The position numbers and the translations under genes were made by a program. Shown here piece after piece: positions 1 through 8,883 of a DNA stretch of 64,000 nucleotides; within the stretch, counting starts at the first letter, position 1, and each line of letters starts with the position of its first letter. The notes beneath the pieces were generated by a model that saw only the letters and a list, made by a program, of their open reading frames with translations, searched no databases and was not told the DNA's origin. Origin of the DNA: Dyadobacter sp. CECT 9275 (GTDB lineage: Bacteria; Bacteroidota; Bacteroidia; Cytophagales; Spirosomataceae); the NCBI RefSeq assembly GCF_907164905.1, contig NZ_CAJRAF010000002.1, positions 2,418,001 to 2,482,000 of the forward strand. Reading direction: 5' to 3'.

Positions 1-1
1 A

Positions 2-1030
2 CGAAGGACACTCATAAAGGGAAAAGAGTTTTTCTCAACGCTTGCTCCTGATTCGTTGAAGGAAATTATTGAACTATGTGAATCCAGTCTGGATTCATAC
101 TTACGCGCCATCAAAAACGAAAGTTTCAAGGCTCTTACATCCGTGCGTAGAATAAAGGATAATAAAACGATCAAATCATTAGATGAAAATCTTTGTAAAG
201 CCATAAGGATAAAATCATCAATCTTGTACGTTGTCGATTTCGAACCTGTCGAAAACGTAGAGAGTTATAAACTTTCCGAAAAAGGTGAGCAGCTATCTGA
301 AATCAATACTGCTAACGTGTTGGAAAAATTTGGTACTTACACAGAGATCAAAGTCGAATACTTGAAATCCAGGCACATATACGCATTAGATACTAATGGA
401 CAAGTTTTAAAAACCTGGCTGCTCTATAAATGTATCTTCTACACAGATTCTCTAACTAAAAGTATTCTTTACAAAGGCAAGTGGTACGATATTGACGATG
501 CGTATTTACAAACTTTGAAAAGTTTTATTGATGAATTTGAGTCGACAGATAGTTTATTACCTGCCTGGAATGGCAAGGACGACGAAGAAGTGTATAACAA
601 GAAGGCTGCAAAGAAAATACGGGGACAATGTTGGGATGGATTATTCTATTCTTCTGATCAATTTCGATATCAGATAGAATTTTGCGACCTGCTATATCAA
701 AAAAACATCATTCATGTCAAAAAATATTCGCGGTCCTCACTAAGTAGTCACTTGTTAATGCAGACAACAGTATCTGCTCAACTTCTGGCTACCGATCCTA
801 AGATTAAACCCTGGATTTTGAAAACGATGAAGGACCACTTCTCCGACCAACATCTATTAAAGCCCGACTTATCATTTACCAGTGAGGAGACGATTTACTA
901 TATTGTGTTGCTATGCAATCGCAAGGGACCGCTTTCAAAAATTCTTCCGTTTTTCAGCTTGATAAGTTTCAATGTCGCTATCAAGAATATCTTACAACTA
1001 GGCTATACTGTAAAAATTGCAAAAGTCTAG
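2..1030 (+). CDS. TIGR04141/DUF6119-like sporadically distributed protein, 5' end outside window
   Basis: The reading frame is open from the first bases of the window to the stop at 1028-1030, so only the last ~342 codons are visible; a TTG at 56 is not a convincing start. The C-terminal part carries the block I associate with the TIGR04141 (DUF6119) family: an acidic E-F-C-D-L-L motif, then I-H-V-K-K-Y and a serine-rich S-S-L-S-S-H-L stretch (about 205-245 residues after position 56), and an L-P-F-F-S motif near the C-terminus. From memory, full-length members are about 500-600 residues, so the missing part would lie upstream. The family has no established biochemical role that I can state; its patchy occurrence and frequent place on islands suggest an accessory or defence function, which is inference. 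It is AT-richer than the PUL genes to the right. There is no signal peptide or membrane segment in the visible part. Confidence 0.6.
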   Translation, partial: RRTLIKGKEFFSTLAPDSLKEIIELCESSLDSYLRAIKNESFKALTSVRRIKDNKTIKSLDENLCKAIRIKSSILYVVDFEPVENVESYKLSEKGEQLSEINTANVLEKFGTYTEIKVEYLKSRHIYALDTNGQVLKTWLLYKCIFYTDSLTKSILYKGKWYDIDDAYLQTLKSFIDEFESTDSLLPAWNGKDDEEVYNKKAAKKIRGQCWDGLFYSSDQFRYQIEFCDLLYQKNIIHVKKYSRSSLSSHLLMQTTVSAQLLATDPKIKPWILKTMKDHFSDQHLLKPDLSFTSEETIYYIVLLCNRKGPLSKILPFFSLISFNVAIKNILQLGYTVKIAKV

Positions 1031-1162
1031 CATAGGAAGATTGTGGAAGCAGCCTGCAATCTGGTTCAAAGATCGCTTGACAGATTATATCCGCTTGATC
1101 CAAATGTTGCAACCAAAGAAAAAAGCACCTAGCAAATTAATTCTAAGTACTCTATTTTCAAG

Positions 1163-1207
1163 CTTCCGAAGTTGGACTCGAACCTACGACCCTCTAATTG
1201 ACAGTTG
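1163..1207 (-). other. tRNA-Asp 3'-half fragment, probable attachment-site remnant
   Basis: Read on the minus strand, the segment resembles the 3' half of a tRNA. It has a seven-base anticodon loop CTGTCAA with anticodon GTC (Asp; plus positions 1200-1202), a variable region GGGTC, the T-loop motif GGTTCGAGTCC and an acceptor-like tail TTCGGAAG. The 5' half is missing: the bases before the anticodon loop (TGCAA) do not pair well with TTAGA after it, and no D-arm or acceptor 5' strand is found. Such 3' fragments are the usual scar where a tyrosine integrase used a tRNA 3' end as attB. The broken integrase tail lies on the side where the element should be. Confidence 0.55.
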
Positions 1208-1259
1208 CAGGCTTATTAAAAAATAGCCAAAAATAGAGCGGTCAAAAAAGGAAATACTA

Positions 1260-1382
1260 CTAAATCAATGCCTCAAGATACTGCTTCATCTTTTCATCAT
1301 CAAACGACACAAGATAAGCCGGTGTAGTCGAAATGTTCTGATGCCATATCGACTGTGATATGAACGCAATTGGAGCCTCTGA
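1260..1382 (-). pseudogene. Tyrosine recombinase/integrase C-terminal remnant
   Basis: The minus strand encodes 40 residues followed by a stop. They match the end of a Bacteroidota phage-type integrase: F-I-S-Q-S, then H-Q-N-I-S-T-T-P-A-Y-L (the usual LGH-x-x-I-x-T-T-x-x-Y-L box with the nucleophile Tyr), then a D-D-E-K-M-K-Q-Y tail. An in-frame stop lies immediately upstream (1383-1385), and the catalytic R-H-R region is absent, so the gene is truncated. The normally conserved Leu-Gly before the His is Ile-Trp, a further sign of decay. It lies about 50 bases from the tRNA-Asp fragment, as expected for an integrase beside its attachment site. Confidence 0.65.
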
Positions 1383-1673
1383 CTATAGAAGTATAATTGC
1401 AAATGAGTGACTCAATTTTGTCTGCCGCCTACCTCAGTACTCGGCATCATAAAGGACTGTCGCTGACAGATTTTATTCCCCATTCGCTCTGCCGCTGCAT
1501 TCCCGCAGAAGAAAATTCTGTCGGTTTGTTTAGGTACGAAGAATTGAAATACACCCGTTATAATTTTAAGAACTTCGGCTTTTGTCAAAGCCTTTTTCCT
1601 GCAGGTCCCCGCAGGAATGGTATAGCAGTTTTTGAGAGAAGGAAGTTATACGCCCTACATGGAAACCTACAAC

Positions 1674-3920
1674 CTATTTACCGAGTCCCCAGTTTTTATT
1701 TGGCTTTGGCCCCATTTCAAGCTCTAATGTTCCACCATCTACCAGCTGCTCATGTGTAAATGAAGGTACGTTTAGTGGTATTCCATCAAACGTTGCGCGC
1801 TGGATGTACTTGTTCTCAACTGAGCATTTTTTCGCGATCATGGTAAATTTCTTCCCATTCTGAAGATCAATGGTTACCTTTTCAAATACGGGACTACCAA
1901 TGGTGTACTCTGGTTTGCCGGGTGTGACCGGATAAAAACCCATGGAGGAGAAGACAACAAATGCCGTCATACCTCCGCCATCCTCATCTCCGGGAATCCC
2001 GAAAATATTGTCTTTGAACCATACGTCCAGCAAAAAACGAATGCGTTTTTGCGTTTTCCAGGGAGCGTTAGTATAGTTATAAAGGTATGGAATATGAAAA
2101 CTTGGCTCATTGCCCATCGAATACTGCCCAACCAGGCCAGTTGCATCCGGAAATTTCCCCCAGAATTCATATTTACTGCGTCCCAGGTCTTCTCTGTACA
2201 ACTGATCAAGGTTTTTCTCAAAACTTTCCTTTCCGCCCATTAAATCAATCAGGCCGCCGATATCATGCTGAACCTGCCATTTGTAGGTAAAGCCGTTGTT
2301 TTCGTCATAGAAATCCCGCCCCCCCATGCCGCCGTCAAATTTTGGATCAATGGCAATCCACTGGCCTTTTTTGTCTTTTGGCAAGAACATATTTTTATCT
2401 TTATTCCAGAGATTTTTGTAGTTCAAGGCACGGCGCCTGAAGATTTCATGGTCACTATTTTTACCAAGATCTTTTGCCAATTCCCCTACGGCCCAGTCGT
2501 CATAACTACCACCGAGTGTCACCGCAACAGCCTGGCGTTTCTCAAACGGATCCACAAGGGATACCTTTTCTTTCTCTTTCATGCGCCGTGCAGGAAAATA
2601 CCCATTTCGATGATAAAAATCGTCCAGTTCACATTTGGGTCCATTTCTCCAGGGCAGCATAGTTGCTTCTGTGGCATTTTTATACATCCCGGAATAAGCT
2701 TTGGAGATATCGAAATTCCTCAGCCCTTTTCTGTATCCATCCAAAAAGGTCACCGACGAATGAAATCCGTTCATACATGCATGATCGCCAAAAAGTACGG
2801 GAAAAGTAGGCATCCAGCCACTTTGTTCATACATGCTCACAAATGAATTGAGCATATCTTCCTCTTGTGCGGGATTCAGAATGATACGTAACGGGTGATG
2901 TGCCAGATAGGTATCCCAGGTCCAGTCGTCGGTATAAAAAGGACGGTTGCTGGTATGTATCTTTTTGTCAAAGCCGCTGTAATACCGGCTGTCTTCCGTA
3001 ATGTCGGTCATGCGCTCGTAGGTACGGTACAGCGAAGAATAAAAGCTTCGTTTTTGCGCTTCCGTACCACCTTCCACCCGAATCTGGTTCATCACTCCTG
3101 ACCATGTTTTTTCACCGCTACGTTTTAAATCTTCAAAACCTGCCGACTCCAACTCACTTTCAAAGTTCTTTTTTGCCTGTTCGGCACTGATGTACGAAAT
3201 GGCATATTTGAATTCGATTGTTTCTGCCTTGCTATCATCGAAATTGATCCAGGCCTTTACTTTTTCCCCCTTAGCCGATTGCCCGGTCAGAGCCTTTGAG
3301 CCGTCTGAAATCCCGGTTTTACCCCCTTCGCTAAAAAAACCGTACATGTAAACCAAGACATCATCGTGATATGTTTCAGTAGCCACGATCTCCCTGTCAG
3401 AAATAAATTCCCACGATCCTTCGCCCCGGTTATAAAAATTGAACAAAAGGGTTTTCGAGGCCTTTTCAGGAAAGCGGAACCGGTATATCCCTGTTTTTTT
3501 GCCGGGTGTAAATTCAACCTGCACGTCACAGTCAATCAGATAGGTGGAGTAATACCATGGGCGGGCAACTTCCAGGTCATGATCGTAAGCAAGCTTTTCG
3601 TTATAATCCACAGACGCCATCGGCTTGCTAAAAGGCTTAACCGAAAATGCCTGGCCAAGACGGTGCGAAACCACAATAAGCGGAAAGCTGCTGATCTGAT
3701 CATCCAGATAATCTTTACGTTCGGGAAACATTCTGATCATCTGGTTCGGCAACTGAATTGTTGGGCGCGTAGGTTCTAACAACTGGCCCACACTTCCAAT
3801 TCTCAAATCAACATATTGGAGGTTTCCGGATGGATTTTCCTGGGCCTTCGCCACAAAAGCAACGCAGCAATAAAAAAACAGGAGGCGGAATTTTATAAAG
3901 ATTTTAAAGGATGAAATCAT
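1674..3920 (-). CDS. GH92 family alpha-mannosidase, exported
   Basis: A glycoside hydrolase of family GH92, which are calcium-dependent inverting exo-alpha-mannosidases. The 748 residues begin with a signal peptide (about 1-27, ending A-K-A-Q). An N-terminal beta-sandwich region is followed by the (alpha/alpha)6 catalytic region. Family signatures near the C-terminus are G-N-E-P-S-F-H-I-P-Y-L-Y (about 600) and G-I-P-G-D-E-D-G-G-G-M (641-651), whose acidic cluster corresponds to the general-base/metal region of GH92. The Cys/Gln often seen in that loop is Gly here. The length is typical. The gene is transcribed away from the kelch-type regulator at 4170 and lies about 2.9 kb beyond the end of the SusCD operon on the same strand. 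With the GH71/99-like enzyme it points to alpha-mannan or high-mannose N-glycan use. Exact linkage specificity cannot be read from sequence. Confidence 0.93.
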   Translation of the reverse strand: MISSFKIFIKFRLLFFYCCVAFVAKAQENPSGNLQYVDLRIGSVGQLLEPTRPTIQLPNQMIRMFPERKDYLDDQISSFPLIVVSHRLGQAFSVKPFSKPMASVDYNEKLAYDHDLEVARPWYYSTYLIDCDVQVEFTPGKKTGIYRFRFPEKASKTLLFNFYNRGEGSWEFISDREIVATETYHDDVLVYMYGFFSEGGKTGISDGSKALTGQSAKGEKVKAWINFDDSKAETIEFKYAISYISAEQAKKNFESELESAGFEDLKRSGEKTWSGVMNQIRVEGGTEAQKRSFYSSLYRTYERMTDITEDSRYYSGFDKKIHTSNRPFYTDDWTWDTYLAHHPLRIILNPAQEEDMLNSFVSMYEQSGWMPTFPVLFGDHACMNGFHSSVTFLDGYRKGLRNFDISKAYSGMYKNATEATMLPWRNGPKCELDDFYHRNGYFPARRMKEKEKVSLVDPFEKRQAVAVTLGGSYDDWAVGELAKDLGKNSDHEIFRRRALNYKNLWNKDKNMFLPKDKKGQWIAIDPKFDGGMGGRDFYDENNGFTYKWQVQHDIGGLIDLMGGKESFEKNLDQLYREDLGRSKYEFWGKFPDATGLVGQYSMGNEPSFHIPYLYNYTNAPWKTQKRIRFLLDVWFKDNIFGIPGDEDGGGMTAFVVFSSMGFYPVTPGKPEYTIGSPVFEKVTIDLQNGKKFTMIAKKCSVENKYIQRATFDGIPLNVPSFTHEQLVDGGTLELEMGPKPNKNWGLGK

Positions 3921-4169
3921 TCTCTGATAAATTTCTGGTTACTATGTCGCTTATAATTAGATATCTATGATTTTGAAAAGAAACACCACGTTATTCGCAT
4001 GAGCAAAAACACTAACTATTGTTTAACTTTAAATTCATAATGTTATATTCGGTATTGGAAATAAACCGGTGAAGTAATCATCGTCCGATTAAGAAACGAT
4101 TAATAATAGATTAACAAAAGCTGAGATGATTCCCGTTGGGCAATTTATTTATTCCTCTCAACAGCCACT

Positions 4170-6725
4170 ATGAAATTGAAATTCCTGCTTGTTTTTTTGG
4201 CCTTCGTCATTCTTGTTTGCTCCGGAATTCGCTGCTATGCACAGTCGTATGGGCTTGGTTTTGATAGCTACGAAATGGTACAGGATAAAAGAACCGGCTT
4301 GGACCTGAGCCCCGATCATACTTTCTATTTCGGCAAAAATTTTGAACTTTCCTTCGAGGTTTCCTTTCTGGCAAGCAAAAAAATATATTTCGGATATATC
4401 GTCAGGCTTATTGAAAACGACAAACAGAACGTAGATCTGGTTTGTGACAACAGCACCGACAAACCGCATTTCAAACTGGTCATCGGAGATCAGTTTTCGT
4501 CCTTTTCTTTCGACTTCCCCAACGACGACCTTTATAAAAAGTGGAATAAAATCACACTGAAATTCAATAAGGAAAAGAAAAATATCCTTGTCGTTTATGG
4601 TAACAGGAAATTCTCCCAACCCTATACGCTATCAGATAAGGGGCGTTTCAAAATTCTCTTCGGAGCAAACAGGTACAAAGATTTTAAATCCACAGACGTC
4701 CCGCCAATGAAAATCAGGAACATTGTCATTTCTGAGGATGATGAACCCCAGTTCAGCTGGCCGCTCAATGAAACGGATGGCGTAACGGCAACAGAAGAGA
4801 TTCAAAAGAAAAGTGCGCTGGCTTCTAATGCGGTATGGATCAAAAAACTGCACTACGAATGGCAACTAGCAAGAACACAAACGCTGAGGGGTTACGTTCG
4901 GCTAGGTTTCGACGATAAGAAAGGAATGCTGTACATAGTATGTAGAGATTCCACAATTATTTACAACGTTGGAGCAAACAAGTCTGTTTCGTTCAGACAC
5001 GAAGAAGGTACACAGCCGGTATACGTTGACGATCAGGTACTTTTTGACAATGTAAATCATAAGCTTTACCATATTTACATCAATGAACAACAAGTTTCGA
5101 CTTTCGATCTTAGAACAAACAGCTGGGATAAAAACGGGCCAAAACCAGTATTAAAAACGCAATTTTTACACGCAAACAAGTTTTATTCTGAATCCGATTC
5201 TTCCATTTATCTGCTGGGCGGATACGGGCATCTGAAGTACAAAAACAACGTTCAGCGTTATCATCTGCCCTCCAAAACATGGTGTGATAGTTATTTCCAG
5301 GATTCGGCATTCACGCCGAGATACCTGGCCGCACTGGGTACTGTCAAAGAGGGAGCGTATGTTCTTGGGGGGTACGGGAGTGTAACCGGCCAGCAAATTT
5401 TGAATCCCAGAAACTGGTATGACCTGTTGTTTTTTAATACCAAAACACGAACTTTCACAAAGCGATACGAACTCAACCTGCCAAAGGAGGACTTTGTTTT
5501 TGGCAATTCGATGATCGTCAGCGAAGAGGACAATTCTTTTTATACCCTTATTTTCCCGAAGGATAAATTCAATTCGGATTTACAGCTTATAAAAGGATCG
5601 CTGACCAAGCCCGACTTCAAAATAGTCGGATCCAAAATCCCCTACCAATTTACAGATATACATTCTTTCGCAGATCTTTTCTTTGATTACGCCAGCAACA
5701 GGTTCGTAGCTGTTGCGCTTAATCGTGGAGAAAATGACCAAACCAAAGTTTCGGTTTATTCCCTGAATGCTCCTCCGTTGGAATCTGTTCCGTCGGTTGT
5801 GTCGGCCGAAGCGGGTATAGGTACCGTTTTCTGGCTGATAGCGGGTTTGCTTTTTACCGGAGCGGCTGGGTATACCTATTTCAGATATGTTCAGAAGAAA
5901 AAAACGGCATCACCCGTTTCTGCGGACGCCGACTCAACAAATTTGCAGGAAATAACTTTGGTTTTACCTCCTCAGCAAGTTGATGAAACACCCATGCAGC
6001 CGCTTCATAGCAGTATATTTTTGTTTGGCAACCTGCAATTATTTGATGAAGGAGGGCATGAGATTACAAAGCAGTTCAGCCCGCTGGTGAAGGAGCTGTT
6101 CCTGGTAATCCTCCTTTATTCTATCCGATGGGAAGGTATCAGTTCCGAAAAACTAAAAGAATTGCTCTGGTCTGACAAATCTTCCGAAAGTGCCCGTAAT
6201 AACCGGTCTGTAAATATTGCCAAACTGAAAGGAATATTGGAAAAGATGAAATACTGCCAGGTTTCAAAAGAAACAGGATACTGGAAGATCAAGATCGACT
6301 ATGAGAAAATCCATGTAGATTATACGCATTACCTGGCATTGATCAGCAATAAAAAGGCGCTGAACAAGGAGCGTATTCTGGAGCTGGCCAATATTACCAA
6401 ACGCGGGAATTTCCTTTCTAACACAGAATATGAATGGCTGGATTCTTTCAAATCCGAAATCTCCAATGAGATTGTAGATAGCTATCTGGGTTTTGCCGCC
6501 ACCATAAAAATCTCAGCAGATCCTGAGTTCCTGGTCCAGCTTGCAAACTATGTATTCTACTTTGATCCGGTGAATGAGGAGGCCATGATCATCAAGTGCA
6601 AAGCACTGGCTCATCTGGGTAAACATTCTCTGGCAAAAGCTACTTATGAAAATTTTGCCAGAGAATACAGCCGGATATACGGCGAGGATTTCCAAATGGA
6701 TATGCCGGAAGTCTTACATTCCTGA
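4170..6725 (+). CDS. Membrane-anchored kelch-sensor/winged-helix (SARP-like) transcription regulator
   Basis: An 851-residue chimera. In order: signal peptide (1-24); a LamG/concanavalin-like beta-sandwich (about 30-200); a kelch-type beta-propeller (about 235-535, with repeated L-L-G-G-Y-G and V-L-G-G-Y-G blade motifs); one transmembrane helix (about 549-570) followed by basic Q-K-K-K; and a cytoplasmic part (about 611-851). That last part begins L-F-G-N-L-Q-L-F, has an OmpR/SARP-type winged helix with E-L-L-W-S-D and a helical BTAD-like tail. This is the layout of a one-component system: the periplasmic propeller senses a ligand and the attached DNA-binding domain acts from the membrane. 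No kinase, receiver or protease motif is visible. It is divergent from GH92 with a 249-bp shared upstream region, so control of GH92 and the neighbouring SusCD operon, whose SusC lacks an STN domain, is a reasonable inference. The ligand is unknown. Confidence 0.8.
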   Translation: MKLKFLLVFLAFVILVCSGIRCYAQSYGLGFDSYEMVQDKRTGLDLSPDHTFYFGKNFELSFEVSFLASKKIYFGYIVRLIENDKQNVDLVCDNSTDKPHFKLVIGDQFSSFSFDFPNDDLYKKWNKITLKFNKEKKNILVVYGNRKFSQPYTLSDKGRFKILFGANRYKDFKSTDVPPMKIRNIVISEDDEPQFSWPLNETDGVTATEEIQKKSALASNAVWIKKLHYEWQLARTQTLRGYVRLGFDDKKGMLYIVCRDSTIIYNVGANKSVSFRHEEGTQPVYVDDQVLFDNVNHKLYHIYINEQQVSTFDLRTNSWDKNGPKPVLKTQFLHANKFYSESDSSIYLLGGYGHLKYKNNVQRYHLPSKTWCDSYFQDSAFTPRYLAALGTVKEGAYVLGGYGSVTGQQILNPRNWYDLLFFNTKTRTFTKRYELNLPKEDFVFGNSMIVSEEDNSFYTLIFPKDKFNSDLQLIKGSLTKPDFKIVGSKIPYQFTDIHSFADLFFDYASNRFVAVALNRGENDQTKVSVYSLNAPPLESVPSVVSAEAGIGTVFWLIAGLLFTGAAGYTYFRYVQKKKTASPVSADADSTNLQEITLVLPPQQVDETPMQPLHSSIFLFGNLQLFDEGGHEITKQFSPLVKELFLVILLYSIRWEGISSEKLKELLWSDKSSESARNNRSVNIAKLKGILEKMKYCQVSKETGYWKIKIDYEKIHVDYTHYLALISNKKALNKERILELANITKRGNFLSNTEYEWLDSFKSEISNEIVDSYLGFAATIKISADPEFLVQLANYVFYFDPVNEEAMIIKCKALAHLGKHSLAKATYENFAREYSRIYGEDFQMDMPEVLHS

Positions 6726-6779
6726 AAAACTTCCGGCAGGTATAACGGAACAGTATCTTCTCAGCATTACGCCAGGCTG

Positions 6780-8087
6780 TTACTTCACACGGCTAGGTTT
6801 TTGAAAACCCAATTCTTTTGTTCCGTGAAACCATTTGGCCCCTTCGCCTGTAAGCCATAAATAGTAGTCGGAGTCCAGATCCGGCTCAATCCCAACAAAC
6901 TTACCATCGGCGTTGAGGGGAGTAGCTCCTTCTTTTTTTGTTTTAAAAATGGCCGTTCCTTCATCCACTTCGTCGAACATGGCTACATACAACGCTTCGG
7001 CTCCGGACATTTTCGCCCCGGCAATTTGCTGCCAGAGAAAATCGCCTTTGCCTCTTGGAATTTGATTGTAAAGCGTTTTGTCGTTTTTCAGATTACCCCA
7101 GCTGAAACCCGGAAACACCAAGGGGGCGTAATCGATTTTATTGGCTTTGCACCATGTTATATCGCCCGGCAGGGTAATACCGGCAACCGACGTGTAGTTG
7201 GAAGCATTGTACCTGCCAACAGCCCAGGGCATAATGACGTCAGCTGTCCTGATAAGAGTATGCAGAGCCGGAGAATTTTCGGTGTCATTGGTAAGCGTCC
7301 GCCAATAGTACGGAACACCTAATAAAATGGAGGCTTTTTTGGTAGGACCTTTTATATTGTCAACCAGCTTCTGAATGTCGGCAATGGTATATTTCCTGCC
7401 ATCATTAAAACCCACCCCCCAGATTGCAAGCAGCGGGCGCCCATTATGCCGCAGATAAGTTGGATTTTCCTTATTGTCATAAAGGCTGAAAGTACGTTGC
7501 AGTTCTTCCCAGTCTTTGATGATAAAATCCATATCCGAAGAAGCAGAGCCACTCAGATCATACATGACGCTGATTGCCCTATTGTACTTTTTAGAGGCTT
7601 TCAAGGCATTGGCCAGTACTTTGTTAAAATGTCTTTTGCCACTTTCTCCTTTTACCTCACTCACGAAGCGCTGCATATAAACACCGTCTATGTCGTGTTC
7701 CTGCATCCATTTGAAATGCAGGTCCACACTTTCTTCGTCGTACGGACTGTAGACTTTGGCGGTTTCTCCGTTTGCATATTTGAATGCGGTTGGGTACGTC
7801 TTGGAATAATCAGAAACATCGGGCCAGAAATCTATGGATGCAAAGCCTGGCTCAAATTTGCCATCCTTCTGATAATGATGCCACCCCCGGCCGGCACCGT
7901 CACCTTCCGCAGTGAACCAGCCCTGGTAGCCCGCCATCACCAGCCCTTTGTAGCTTGGAAAAAGAATGCCCGTCTGATCATAAGCAACTTCCTTAACAGG
8001 TTTGGGAATTTCTGTTTTTTTATCTTCATCAACTGCACAACTTATATAAAGAAAAGAGAAGAGGCACAGGAATTTGAGCATTTTCAT
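6780..8087 (-). CDS. GH71/GH99-like glycoside hydrolase lipoprotein
   Basis: A 435-residue lipoprotein related to GH71/GH99 endo-acting hydrolases; GH99 cleaves alpha-mannan or glucosylmannose internally. I start it at the ATG at 8087 because the signal peptide begins there and has a clear lipobox (L-Y-I-S-C). The frame stays open to 8144, but that ATG lies inside a hairpin (8127-8159). Motifs: G-Y-Q-G-W-F near the N-terminus, G-W-H-H-Y, D-V-Y/D-G-V-Y-M-Q-R-F, and F-D-E-V-D-E-G-T-A-I near residue 372. The last resembles the F-N-E-x-x-E-G-T motif that holds the two catalytic glutamates of GH99. The gene is the last of the SusC-SusD-DUF3823 operon, 80 bases after DUF3823. An endo-enzyme at the surface plus an exported GH92 makes sense for alpha-mannan breakdown. 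The substrate is inferred. Confidence 0.82.
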   Translation of the reverse strand: MKMLKFLCLFSFLYISCAVDEDKKTEIPKPVKEVAYDQTGILFPSYKGLVMAGYQGWFTAEGDGAGRGWHHYQKDGKFEPGFASIDFWPDVSDYSKTYPTAFKYANGETAKVYSPYDEESVDLHFKWMQEHDIDGVYMQRFVSEVKGESGKRHFNKVLANALKASKKYNRAISVMYDLSGSASSDMDFIIKDWEELQRTFSLYDNKENPTYLRHNGRPLLAIWGVGFNDGRKYTIADIQKLVDNIKGPTKKASILLGVPYYWRTLTNDTENSPALHTLIRTADVIMPWAVGRYNASNYTSVAGITLPGDITWCKANKIDYAPLVFPGFSWGNLKNDKTLYNQIPRGKGDFLWQQIAGAKMSGAEALYVAMFDEVDEGTAIFKTKKEGATPLNADGKFVGIEPDLDSDYYLWLTGEGAKWFHGTKELGFQKPSRVK

Positions 8088-8126
8088 CCACAGAAAATTT
8101 AGTAAGTTAGGATTGAGAGAAGTACA

Positions 8127-8159
8127 GATCTTCCGCGATGGCATTCATCGTGGAAGATC
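8127..8159 (-). promoter_or_regulatory. Intercistronic hairpin between DUF3823 and GH71/99-like gene
   Basis: The arms 8127-8140 and 8146-8159 form a 14-bp stem with one G-U pair around the 5-base loop GCATT. On the minus strand the stem is not followed by a strong T-run, so it looks more like an RNA stability/processing element or weak attenuator than a full terminator. It separates the surface-binding genes from the enzyme gene. Confidence 0.65.
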
Positions 8160-8167
8160 CGATGATA

Positions 8168-8857
8168 TTAGAGCATAAGTCTGACTGCTTTGGCGTAGTT
8201 GTACTTTGATTCCGGGGCGTCGATAATCGCTCCGACACGGAAAAAATACTGACTACCGATTTTTAAATTACTGCTGTTTGACGGAATGTCGATTTCGAGC
8301 ATGTACACCTTATTGGGGTCGACAACCGCATTAATTTCCTGATCTGCCAGGACTGTACGCATGGGTTCACCCACTGATGGCTCGGGGTGGGCATACAAGC
8401 CGATCTTTTTCACGTTATTGATGACCGTTTGCTGCAATTTGAAAGTTGCAACCACTTTGTTACCCACTTTTTCGATTTTTGCTTCCTTCACCCTGATGTA
8501 AGGCTGTATTTTAAAATCAAGCTTTGTTTCCCCTTTCACCGCTACTTCCTGAGGTTCCGCAGGTACAAAATTACCTCTGACCGGCGTAATCGTATAGGTA
8601 TTAGAGAAGATGAGGTTGTTGCGGTAAGTACCGTCGTTTTTGACGATCATCGTCTGTTTGGTCTGGGAGGCATATCCATGTTCAATGAATTCGATTGTAC
8701 TCCCGCGAATGATATCCTGCTCAACCGGCTCGTTTGTTTCAACGTCCAGAAACGTTCCGTACAGCTGAGAATCCGGAGAGGGGTAATTATCTATTGAACA
8801 GGCTGTTGCCGCAAAAATTAACAGCACGGCTGATATATATGATTTAATATTCTTCAT
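8168..8857 (-). CDS. DUF3823 surface lipoprotein (SusE-like)
   Basis: A 229-residue lipoprotein with a DUF3823 layout: signal peptide with lipobox (A-A-T-A-C), a motif S-Q-L-Y-G-T-F-L-D, an N-terminal carboxypeptidase-regulatory-like beta-sandwich (about 25-115) and a C-terminal Ig-like domain. DUF3823 proteins sit directly after SusD in many Bacteroidota loci and are thought to be outer-membrane glycan-binding proteins like SusE/F. I use the ATG at 8857; the codon at 8863 is TTG. It follows SusD by 26 bases and precedes the GH71/99-like gene. No catalytic motif is present. The binding target, presumably the mannan handled by the locus, is inferred. Confidence 0.85.
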   Translation of the reverse strand: MKNIKSYISAVLLIFAATACSIDNYPSPDSQLYGTFLDVETNEPVEQDIIRGSTIEFIEHGYASQTKQTMIVKNDGTYRNNLIFSNTYTITPVRGNFVPAEPQEVAVKGETKLDFKIQPYIRVKEAKIEKVGNKVVATFKLQQTVINNVKKIGLYAHPEPSVGEPMRTVLADQEINAVVDPNKVYMLEIDIPSNSSNLKIGSQYFFRVGAIIDAPESKYNYAKAVRLML

Positions 8858-8883
8858 AATCAAAAATTTATCTTTGTATTACA

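Larger units (their letters stand above)
1031..1673. other. Gene-poor junction between island gene and PUL
   Basis: This 640-base stretch has no intact gene that I can support. It holds a tRNA-Asp 3' fragment (about 1163-1207) and a broken integrase tail (1260-1382), annotated separately. The remainder (about 1383-1670) gives only short interrupted frames on both strands and looks like decayed mobile DNA. A short inverted repeat (CTGC..GCAG) lies near 1600. Confidence 0.6.

Noticed and set aside
1017..1226. 69-codon frame after the TIGR04141-like gene
   Set aside because: It overlaps the gene's end and reads through the tRNA-Asp fragment, so its sequence is explained by that.
1397..1759. 120-codon plus-strand frame overlapping the 3' end of GH92
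   Set aside because: It runs into GH92 on the other strand, has no recognisable domain, and its left half covers the decayed mobile region.
2265..2846. 193-codon plus-strand frame opposite GH92
   Set aside because: Antisense shadow of GH92, with no domain and no promoter or context.
6727..6750. Weak stem TTCCG/CGGAA after the kelch regulator
   Set aside because: Five-base arms only, not enough to call a terminator.
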